Below are positions 44,474 to 52,809 of a DNA stretch of 64,000 bases, one piece after another. The position numbers and the translations under genes are program-made. The notes under the pieces are model-generated. The model was not told where the DNA came from and made no database searches. It saw only the letters and a list, made by a program, of their open reading frames with translations. This DNA is from Marvania coccoides. Lineage: Eukaryota; Chlorophyta; Trebouxiophyceae; Chlorellales; Chlorellaceae. The first letter of the stretch is position 1. Each line of letters starts with the position of its first letter. The stretch spans positions 1,054,001 through 1,118,000 of the forward strand of contig OY978097.1 of NCBI GenBank assembly GCA_963854735.1, read 5' to 3'.

Positions 44474-45445
44474 ATGCAAGCCGTTCCTTCGTTTTCGAGA
44501 GCCTCGAAAGCAAACTCTCCTCTTCGCAAGCCTCAAATTAATTTCAAAAATAATATGAACACTCTCAACGCTACTCGTCCTCGGTGCCCTGCGTCGCTGG
44601 TGGTCCAGCCTACAGGGTGCAGCACCAGTAGCATCCCAACCTCTCATTGGGCCCCTGTTCGCAGCAGCAGACGTGCGTTTGTCGTTCGCAGCCAAGGGTA
44701 TGGCGGCGGGGATCCAAGGGGTCCGCTGCAGCGGCAGGAAACCCGTCCCAGGCCAGGTTCCTACGATAATGCCCCGCCACCGTCGGCGTCCTCCGGCTCT
44801 CGCTTTCCTCCAGGCGACGGCAACGACACCAGGTTTCAACCGCCCCAGCCCGACGGCAACGAAGGCATGAGCAACCTCACAAAAGCGTTCGTCGCTGGAG
44901 CCTTCATCCTCGGTAAGGCTTTAATTTTGTTCAACTTGGGAGGTAGAATTCCCATCACTAAGCCCTCCACTCCGCTTATGATATTTTTGTCTCCAGGCAT
45001 GGGCGCGGGCATCTGGTTTGACTCTGAGGTCACGTTTGAGCCTCAGAACGTCGCTTCTACGGTGTTGGTGGACACCAAGACCCCCAACTCTGAGGTGTGC
45101 ATGGCTAACGGCTACTCATCAATGGTATTCGACCAACGCATCTTCGTGTCGTTCAACCCCTTCAACGTCTACGTGTCCCAGCCGGAGGTGAAGCCAGGGT
45201 GCGTGCTGCGGCGCTCCAACTTCAACGTGTTGGAGTCACGGGGGCTGGTGGACTCGCAGCAGGTGCAGGCGTGCAAGCGGAACATGAACACGTTTGCATT
45301 CGTGGGGGACCTGGCTGGCACCCCCCAGGTATCGTGCGTGTACCACTCGGAAGAGTCCGAGAATCAGTTCCTCAAAAATCCGCAAAAGGCGGTGCAGACA
45401 ACGACGACAACGGCAGCGGCGACAGCAGCGGCTGGTGGGCAGTAG
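44474..45445 (+). CDS. plastid DUF3172 protein
   Basis: Two exons, 44474-44912 and 44997-45445 (phase 1), give 295 residues. The long Ser/Arg/Asn-rich leader (MQAVPSFSRASKANSPLRK to about residue 75, then FVVRSQGYGGG) is a plastid transit peptide. A hydrophobic segment AFVAGAFILGMGAGIWFDS leads into the DUF3172 core shared with cyanobacteria: FEPQNVASTVLVDTKTPNSE, YSSMVFDQRIFVSFNPFNVY, PEVKPGCVLRRSNFNVLE, QACKRNMNTFAFVGDLAGTP and VSCVYHSEESENQFL. Function is unknown; it is probably thylakoid- or lumen-associated. The 84-base intron is a multiple of three without stops, so an unspliced transcript would still code. TGTAA at 45531. Confidence 0.85.
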   Translation: MQAVPSFSRASKANSPLRKPQINFKNNMNTLNATRPRCPASLVVQPTGCSTSSIPTSHWAPVRSSRRAFVVRSQGYGGGDPRGPLQRQETRPRPGSYDNAPPPSASSGSRFPPGDGNDTRFQPPQPDGNEGMSNLTKAFVAGAFILGKALILFNLGGRIPITKPSTPLMIFLSPGMGAGIWFDSEVTFEPQNVASTVLVDTKTPNSEVCMANGYSSMVFDQRIFVSFNPFNVYVSQPEVKPGCVLRRSNFNVLESRGLVDSQQVQACKRNMNTFAFVGDLAGTPQVSCVYHSEESENQFLKNPQKAVQTTTTTAAATAAAGGQ

Positions 45446-45696
45446 TAGCTGGTTAAATAGGAAACGACGATAAACGGTGACCTATGTGTACTTTATGACG
45501 GCACTCTGATCGATTTAAGATTAGTATCCCTGTAACCTGACGACTGAAGAAGGAGGATCAAGCGGCGGCGGGGATCTTTACATTTTCCTGCTTCAAAACC
45601 AGTACTGCAAAATATGTTTACGCTCGCTCGCTTGCATTCGACGGTGTGCTATTTTTACCATAATTAATTAGAACACAAAGATAGAAGAGCAGTGCA

Positions 45697-47079
45697 TTAC
45701 ACGCAGTGCACCATGAGCCACTCCACCGCCATCTCAACGTTGCCGTTGGTCTCTTCAAGCGCCTCCTTCGCCTGCCGCTCCCCAAAGCCCATCCCCACCA
45801 GAGCAGCCACGTCGGCCTGGTCCACAGCAGCAGCAGCCACCGCAGCCGCTGCTGCCTCAGCCTCCGCCATTTCTTCATCGCTGTCTTCAACAGCCAAAAA
45901 CTGTTGCTGCTGCTTGCTGGTGCGACGGCCACCGCCACCGCCCCGCGGCACCCCCTTGCTGTTTTTGCTGCTGTTGTTTCGCCGGCCCCCAGCGGCGCTG
46001 CTGCCAGGGGCTTTGCGCTTGCCGGCAGCGACGCCTGGCGCCCTGGCGTTGGCTGCTTGGTTGCTGTTCTCTTGGTCGCTGCCAGAGGCCTGCGCGGCGC
46101 TGCCCTGCCTTGCCAGCTGTCGGGTCAGCGCTGCCTGCAGTTGCACCAGGCGGGCGTGCAGCGTCCTCAGCATGGCGATCTTCTTCTCCTTGCTCAGCCC
46201 CGACGGGTCTGCGGCTGCATGTGCACAAAAATAAAAAAAATAACGCGCAGAACGTGGCACTTTAATTCAAGTAATACATAAAAGAATTACTGAAGGTTGC
46301 ACTGCACATTTTCACGCTGTCTCTCATCGCTCATTGAGACGCCAAACTCACTCAGAAGTGAGGCGTCCTCTGACGCCGCGTTCGCGTTTGCCGCCAGCTC
46401 CTCCAGCTGCTCCTCTACCTCCTTGATCTGCTCGGCTGTGAGTCCGTACTTGGCCCGTGCCTCCTCCTGCATCTTCTCTTTCACCTCCTTGGTCACGTTG
46501 GCTGTGAGCGAGAGCGGGGAATGGGGAGTATAGAGAGATGTGGAATCAGGAATTAAGACAGACAACAAGGCATTTAATTGCGCAGAAGACTGGGTGTTGC
46601 AACGTATAATTGGATTAATTCTCAACCGAGTTAAGAACTACTTCAACACATGTTTACGCACCACCGGTGTTGATGATGAGGCCTGCTTTGCGTGGCGCGT
46701 CTGTGCGCGTCTCATTGTCCGCCCTAATGCGGTCGATGTCCACCTGCAGGCCGGTGTACGCCGCCAGCGACTGCTGGCCCAGCAGGCGCTGGGTCTGGCC
46801 GTTGAGCTGCTGGATGAGTTTGCCAGGGAGAAGACCCATCTCCAGGATCTGCATCCACCGTCCGATGCCTAGCTTCATCAGGCACAGTTTCAGCACCTGC
46901 GCCTCCTCCTTGGTCCATCCAGGGGAGGGCGTGAAATTCCACCTGCATTATTGAAAAAAGTGATCGAGTGAATTTGCCGCTGTGTTGAAACCAGAGTGCA
47001 AGACAGCGGGCATGCCTCACAGGGAAGCGGCATCTCCAATCTTCGGGCCACGCTTTTCTGCGACGGATCGCGCTGCCAT
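45697..47079 (-). CDS. SANT/Myb-like domain protein with C-terminal UBA domain
   Basis: Four exons, 47021-47079, 46662-46942, 46352-46501 and 45697-46214, join with exact phases (2, 1, 1) into 335 residues. Exon 2 carries WNFTPSPGWTKEEAQVLKLC and LMKLGIGRWMQILEMGLLPG, then IQQLNGQTQRLLGQQSLAAY: a SANT-like helix set with the usual tryptophans. A coiled coil with VKEKMQEEARAKYGLTAEQI follows, then SKEKKIAMLRTLHARLVQLQ, a Gly/Arg/Lys-rich basic stretch and an acidic Ala run. The last 40 residues (VAALVGMGFGERQAKEALEE, then NGNVEMAVEWLM) are a textbook UBA domain. A nuclear protein reading ubiquitin is plausible; function unknown. If exon 3 is not spliced, translation ends at a TAA about 57 bases on. 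Confidence 0.72.
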
Positions 47080-47615
47080 AGTTGCTTGTCAATTGAAAAA
47101 AAATGTCAGTTATTTTAAAAGTTGTGAATAATTAAGGCATACGCGTGGCTCAGGCGGCGCCGAATCAAATTTCTGAAGAATAGAGTAAAGGAATAAAATT
47201 AACGTTTCAAGCTGTTCATGCTAAATTTTCAAAAAAATGAGAGCAGAGCTTGCCAAAATTTGTTCAAATTGCTCGTAAACAGCTGGCTGGAGAATCGCAT
47301 ACACATACACATATTAAAATCGCCATGTTAAATGGCGTGGGGCGGTAGTGCGGCTGGCGCTCGAACCTGCCGATAGACTAGCAGCGGGCGGCGTGGAGGT
47401 TGGGATCGGCGATGGGCATTCACGGCGAGAGGTGCGGCTGGCAACAGGGCGGAGCTAAGGCTGGCGTTCGACGGGCGGCGGCGATGCGGCTGGCGATCAG
47501 CGTTAATGGCCTTCATGCATTTGCTCATTTTATAGGGGCGATTTATCGCCCCTTCAGTCCTGACTCAGTCCTGATTTGTTTCACATAATTTAACCATGTG
47601 ATGAATCCTCTTTGT
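47080..47615. other. left flank of the tandem array
   Basis: AT-rich DNA followed (47331-47510) by a GC-rich patch with several imprecise copies of GTGCGGCTGGC-like words. No gene is supported. The array starts abruptly at 47616. Confidence 0.5.
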
Positions 47616-48063
47616 GGCGACCCGACCGACGTACAAAAAATTGCACACGCAGCTAGTTGCATGCAAACATTCCGGGAGGCGAGAACGAGCGCCATCCGCT
47701 CAAGGTATACGCTAGGGGGTACCTGCCGACCAGGCACCCCTTCCCTCCATGCGCTCCAATTTTACTAAAAACCCCACAGGTCCAAGGTTGGTCCGCCCCA
47801 GACGCCGCTGGCTTGGTCCAGGAAACACGTCGAAGTGACCGGGAAAAAAAACACAAACTGAGTACTGGGCAGCCAAATATTAGAGGGGCAAAGGCCCATG
47901 AGCCGAGCTAAGAGAGAGACTCTTCGGGATAGGTAAATAAAATAAATAAAGTAAATAAATCAAAATAATGCCCACCAGCTTGGAAATCCAAAACATCGCC
48001 AGCACTGCATGCATGAAGGCAGCTTTCACCTCTGTTTAACGTCTTCCGCAGTTTCATTTCATT

Positions 48064-49005
48064 TTACAGGGCATCCGGCGTGGTATCGTGAAAATGCAGT
48101 ATTTCATGCACTCTCCACACAATGATGGCAATTGCCACCGCCCAATACGTCGAAAACCTCAGTGTGCTTTTCAAAGCTTCCGCCGTTGCTACATATCCCC
48201 TCTGCGCAGCGTACCGAGCTCGTGCTCTTGCTTCCACACGCAAATTCACGAAATAAAAGACGACCAAGAGTGAAGAAACGATGACAAAGCCTAAGGTGGC
48301 TTGACATGCGGCAAATGGCATTACCACTTGCGTGTCTTTTGAATTATTGACGCCAGATGGAATCGGAAGCAAGAGGGACACAATGGAAAATGACGTAGCT
48401 AATTTAACGTAAAATGATGGCGCGGCTGGGCACGCGTTAAACCCCCATCTGCACAATTTATCTCGTTGCAAGTACAGCATCCTTGCTGCCATCCACAGCT
48501 GGACTGGACCTGCGCAAGCAAGCGGAATGCCAGCCACTGTTGAATACAGTGCTTCATACAGTAGAAAGACGGTCAACATCTCGACCATAGGTCTCCCGGA
48601 TCCTGCGCCCGTGCAGACGGTCATTTCCGGCAAATTCACAGCTCGCATGCACTGCAGATGGCTTCCAATGTGGGCTACAATGTGCATAGGAATTCTCAGA
48701 GATTGAATGAAACGGTTTTTGCCTCCCCCTATACACCCTGATAGACAGCTGAGCACAAAAAATATGGTAACAATAAACGCGTAGAATAAAATCAGTGGCA
48801 GCTCTTCAGAGTGGCCAGAAGTCGCCATTCGAGGAGCCATGGAAAGGGCGGAGGCGGCTGATATTGCGAACAGAATGGGATCGAGGAGTCCACGTGCCCT
48901 TTGGTCGTTGGCATATGCTCGAAAGTTGCACTCTTCTTGAGCGTTGTCGAAACGTAGCCACAGCGGCGAGAACTTGATCTCTGGGTCGCTACGGGCTTCC
49001 TGCAT
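48064..49005 (-). CDS. multi-pass membrane protein, tandem copy A
   Basis: Intact single-exon ORF of 313 residues from an ATG at 49005 to a TAA at 48064. It opens MQEARSDPEIKFSPLWLRF and DNAQEECNFRAYANDQ, a cytosolic-looking segment. Six or seven hydrophobic segments follow: DPILFAISAASALSM, LILFYAFIVTIFFVLSCLSG, IVAHIGSHL (weak), MLTVFLLYEALYSTVAGIPL, FYVKLATSFSIVSLLLPIPS, ACQATLGFVIVSSLLVVFYF and STYWAVAIAIIVWRVHEIL. A basic loop (LRVEARARARYAAQRG) lies before the last helix. No catalytic motif is visible. The layout is reminiscent of membrane modules found ahead of signalling domains in algal proteins, but none follows here. Function unknown. The coding sequence is less GC-rich than neighbouring genes. 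Confidence 0.75.
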   Translation of the reverse strand: MQEARSDPEIKFSPLWLRFDNAQEECNFRAYANDQRARGLLDPILFAISAASALSMAPRMATSGHSEELPLILFYAFIVTIFFVLSCLSGCIGGGKNRFIQSLRIPMHIVAHIGSHLQCMRAVNLPEMTVCTGAGSGRPMVEMLTVFLLYEALYSTVAGIPLACAGPVQLWMAARMLYLQRDKLCRWGFNACPAAPSFYVKLATSFSIVSLLLPIPSGVNNSKDTQVVMPFAACQATLGFVIVSSLLVVFYFVNLRVEARARARYAAQRGYVATAEALKSTLRFSTYWAVAIAIIVWRVHEILHFHDTTPDAL

Positions 49006-49515
49006 TCATATTTGAAGCAAACTTGAACAAAAGGAGGTGGGCGGGCGGGTTGAGCGCCCCTGTCTCGACAGAGAGAGAGGCTGAAATGGAAGACCGGTGG
49101 CAAATCAAGGGTACATCGCTGCAAGAACGCACCAGGGCTGGTTCTTGTGACGACATATTTTGTAAAAATTGTATTTGGGCAGCTTTGGGGGGCTCTCAAG
49201 CCTGGATGGTTGGGCAAGAGGCCATTTTTTTGGCAATGTTGTGTGTATTGCTAGTAGGCACACTGCAACTAGTATCAGGCTTCTGGCGGCTGCGGTAGAT
49301 GCACCGAGGTTGTTTAAATTTGGCGATTCGGGGTGCGTGCGTGCCGACGCAGAGAGGGTATTCTTCAAATTGGTGCAAGACTTTGTGCCCATACAATTCA
49401 GTCGGATTTTTAAGCTGCAACTAGCATACGCCGTGGTGGAATCGGAGAGAGATGGGAAATTTTAGGGGAAAAGGGAAATAACGGCAACGCTTGGTGTTGT
49501 CGAAATATTTTCACT

Positions 49516-49574
49516 GGCGCCGGCGCCTCGTCATAATAAAAAAATGGCAGGGCCTGTCCCCCTGAGGGGGACAG
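49516..49574. repeat. two palindromes in unit A
   Basis: A 12-bp perfect palindrome, GGCGCCGGCGCC (49516-49527), and a 21-bp one (49554-49574) with arms CTGTCCCCCT and AGGGGGACAG around a single G. Both recur 2646 bp apart in units B (52162-52220) and C (54808-54866). They lie upstream of the membrane-protein gene. The longer one could form a stable hairpin. Confidence 0.85.
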
Positions 49575-50350
49575 CTTTTCAGTCTGCCTGATAATATGGA
49601 ATCGAACGTGTGGAGACCATCCGTGCTAATATCCTAACATTGCATTGCCTCAGGAGCTCTGATCGGCAGCCCATGCGGCGGAGGCGCGCCAGTGCGGGCT
49701 TCACACGTAAATGGTCAGCCACTGATGTTTACGCCTTCCCGAATAACTATTTACATGCCCTCTGACTGTCTCCTCCATAATAATAACTGGCTTTATTTTT
49801 TCTCCCATTCTGCCCTCCACAGTGAACCATGATGAGCCTTTGGGGTCTTCGTTATGTTTTGTTTTTTTGCCCTTAAGAAGGTTTGAGAAGGTTGAACTCG
49901 CCCTCCCTTCCATATTTAATGCGGGAAGCGGTCGTTGATACTGAACTTTTGCAAGACCTGAGGTTTACTGGTTTGGTCCCAAGTTATCGGCTCCTGAGTG
50001 GGTTCTCTTATAGAGACCCGAGAGTTGCCGTGCCCCCCCGCCCATGTATAGCAAGTTCATCAGTAGCCGCATGTTCACCCTCAGTTCCTGGGGACGTACG
50101 GACAAAGCAGCACCCCGCCGTCGCCCACAGCGAAAGGTTTTGGCCCCTGCCCACTGAGTCCCCGGCGACCCGACCGACGTACAAACAATTGCACACGCAG
50201 CTAGTTGCATGCAAACATTCCGGGAGGCGAGAACGAGCGCCATCCGCTCAAGGTATACGCTAGGGGGTACCTGCCGACCAGGCACCCCTTCCCTCCATGC
50301 GCTCCAATTTTACTAAAAACCCCACAGGTCCAAGGTTGGTCCGCCCCAGA

Positions 50351-50540
50351 CGCCGCTGGCTTGGTCCAGGAAACACGTCGAAGTGACCGGGGGAAAAAAA
50401 AACACAAACTGAGTACTGGGCAGCCAAATATTAGAGGGGCAAAGGCGCCGCTGGCTTGGTCCAGGAAACACGTCGAAGTGACCGGGGGGAAAAAAAACAC
50501 AAACTGAGTACTGGGCAGCCAAATATTAGAGGGGCAAAGG
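50351..50540. repeat. 95-bp direct duplication inside unit B
   Basis: Two adjacent copies begin CGCCGCTGGCTTGGTCCAGG (50351 and 50446) and each runs through a poly-A tract to TTAGAGGGGCAAAGGC. Unit A has a single copy. The same duplication occurs in unit C at about 52997-53186. Confidence 0.9.
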
Positions 50541-50709
50541 CCCATGAGCCGAGCTAAGAGAGAGACTCTTCGGGATAGGTAAATAAAATAAATAAAGTAA
50601 ATAAATCAAAATAATGCCCACCAGCTTGGAAATCCAAAACATCGCCAGCACTGCATGCATGAAGGCAGCTTTCACCTCTGTTTAACGTCTTCCGCAGTTT
50701 CATTTCATT

Positions 50710-51651
50710 TTACAGGGCATCCGGCGTGGTATCGTGAAAATGCAGTATTTCATGCACTCTCCACACAATGATGGCAATTGCCACCGCCCAATACGTCGAA
50801 AACCTCAGTGTGCTTTTCAAAGCTTCCGCCGTTGCTACATATCCCCTCTGCGCAGCGTACCGAGCTCGTGCTCTTGCTTCCACACGCAAATTCACGAAAT
50901 AAAAGACGACCAAGAGTGAAGAAACGATGACAAAGCCTAAGGTGGCTTGACATGCGGCAAATGGCATTACCACTTGCGTGTCTTTTGAATTATTGACGCC
51001 AGATGGAATCGGAAGCAAGAGGGACACAATGGAAAATGACGTAGCTAATTTAACGTAAAATGATGGCGCGGCTGGGCACGCGTTAAACCCCCATCTGCAC
51101 AATTTATCTCGTTGCAAGTACAGCATCCTTGCTGCCATCCACAGCTGGACTGGACCTGCGCAAGCAAGCGGAATGCCAGCCACTGTTGAATACAGTGCTT
51201 CATACAGTAGAAAGACGGTCAACATCTCGACCATAGGTCTCCCGGATCCTGCGCCCGTGCAGACGGTCATTTCCGGCAAATTCACAGCTCGCATGCACTG
51301 CAGATGGCTTCCAATGTGGGCTACAATGTGCATAGGAATTCTCAGAGATTGAATGAAACGGTTTTTGCCTCCCCCTATACACCCTGATAGACAGCTGAGC
51401 ACAAAAAATATGGTAACAATAAACGCGTAGAATAAAATCAGTGGCAGCTCTTCAGAGTGGCCAGAAGTCGCCATTCGAGGAGCCATGGAAAGGGCGGAGG
51501 CGGCTGATATTGCGAACAGAATGGGATCGAGGAGTCCACGTGCCCTTTGGTCGTTGGCATATGCTCGAAAGTTGCACTCTTCTTGAGCGTTGTCGAAACG
51601 TAGCCACAGCGGCGAGAACTTGATCTCTGGGTCGCTACGGGCTTCCTGCAT
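50710..51651 (-). CDS. multi-pass membrane protein, tandem copy B
   Basis: Encodes the same 313-residue protein as 48064-49005, residue for residue, at an offset of exactly 2646 bases. Flanks on both sides are also shared, so promoter and terminator were copied with it. No disabling change is visible. Confidence 0.75.
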   Translation of the reverse strand: MQEARSDPEIKFSPLWLRFDNAQEECNFRAYANDQRARGLLDPILFAISAASALSMAPRMATSGHSEELPLILFYAFIVTIFFVLSCLSGCIGGGKNRFIQSLRIPMHIVAHIGSHLQCMRAVNLPEMTVCTGAGSGRPMVEMLTVFLLYEALYSTVAGIPLACAGPVQLWMAARMLYLQRDKLCRWGFNACPAAPSFYVKLATSFSIVSLLLPIPSGVNNSKDTQVVMPFAACQATLGFVIVSSLLVVFYFVNLRVEARARARYAAQRGYVATAEALKSTLRFSTYWAVAIAIIVWRVHEILHFHDTTPDAL

Positions 51652-52809
51652 TCATATTTGAAGCAAACTTGAACAAAAGGAGGTGGGCGGGCGGGTTGAG
51701 CGCCCCTGTCTCGACAGAGAGAGAGGCTGAAATGGAAGACCGGTGGCAAATCAAGGGTACATCGCTGCAAGAACGCACCAGGGCTGGTTCTTGTGACGAC
51801 ATATTTTGTAAAAATTGTATTTGGGCAGCTTTGGGGGGCTCTCAAGCCTGGATGGTTGGGCAAGAGGCCATTTTTTTGGCAATGTTGTGTGTATTGCTAG
51901 TAGGCACACTGCAACTAGTATCAGGCTTCTGGCGGCTGCGGTAGATGCACCGAGGTTGTTTAAATTTGGCGATTCGGGGTGCGTGCGTGCCGACGCAGAG
52001 AGGGTATTCTTCAAATTGGTGCAAGACTTTGTGCCCATACAATTCAGTCGGATTTTTAAGCTGCAACTAGCATACGCCGTGGTGGAATCGGAGAGAGATG
52101 GGAAATTTTAGGGGAAAAGGGAAATAACGGCAACGCTTGGTGTTGTCGAAATATTTTCACTGGCGCCGGCGCCTCGTCATAATAAAAAAATGGCAGGGCC
52201 TGTCCCCCTGAGGGGGACAGCTTTTCAGTCTGCCTGATAATATGGAATCGAACGTGTGGAGACCATCCGTGCTAATATCCTAACATTGCATTGCCTCAGG
52301 AGCTCTGATCGGCAGCCCATGCGGCGGAGGCGCGCCAGTGCGGGCTTCACACGTAAATGGTCAGCCACTGATGTTTACGCCTTCCCGAATAACTATTTAC
52401 ATGCCCTCTGACTGTCTCCTCCATAATAATAACTGGCTTTATTTTTTCTCCCATTCTGCCCTCCACAGTGAACCATGATGAGCCTTTGGGGTCTTCGTTA
52501 TGTTTTGTTTTTTTGCCCTTAAGAAGGTTTGAGAAGGTTGAACTCGCCCTCCCTTCCATATTTAATGCGGGAAGCGGTCGTTGATACTGAACTTTTGCAA
52601 GACCTGAGGTTTACTGGTTTGGTCCCAAGTTATCGGCTCCTGAGTGGGTTCTCTTATAGAGACCCGAGAGTTGCCGTGCCCCCCCGCCCATGTATAGCAA
52701 GTTCATCAGTAGCCGCATGTTCACCCTCAGTTCCTGGGGACGTACGGACAAAGCAGCACCCCGCCGTCGCCCACAGCGAAAGGTTTTGGCCCCTGCCCAC
52801 TGAGTCCCC

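Larger units (their letters stand above)
47616..50163 (-). repeat. tandem array unit A (2548 bp)
   Basis: First of three head-to-tail units. It begins GGCGACCCGACCGACGTAC and contains one membrane-protein gene. It lacks the 95-bp internal duplication present in units B and C, and has small differences near its left end (GTACAAAAAATTG against GTACAAACAATTG; a shorter G/A run). Confidence 0.95.
50164..52809 (-). repeat. tandem array unit B (2646 bp)
   Basis: Second unit, which by eye matches unit C throughout their shared extent. It contains an extra 95-bp tandem duplication at about 50351-50540. Confidence 0.95.

Noticed and set aside
47335..47385. tRNA-like GGTTCGAGC on the minus strand
   Set aside because: A T-arm-like word occurs, but no matching acceptor stem, D-arm or anticodon arm could be drawn around it.
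49023..50263. Plus-strand ORFs of 91, 98 and 126 codons in each tandem unit
   Set aside because: They repeat only because the unit repeats. They overlap one another, have no family features or splice logic, and run through the palindromes and junction repeat.
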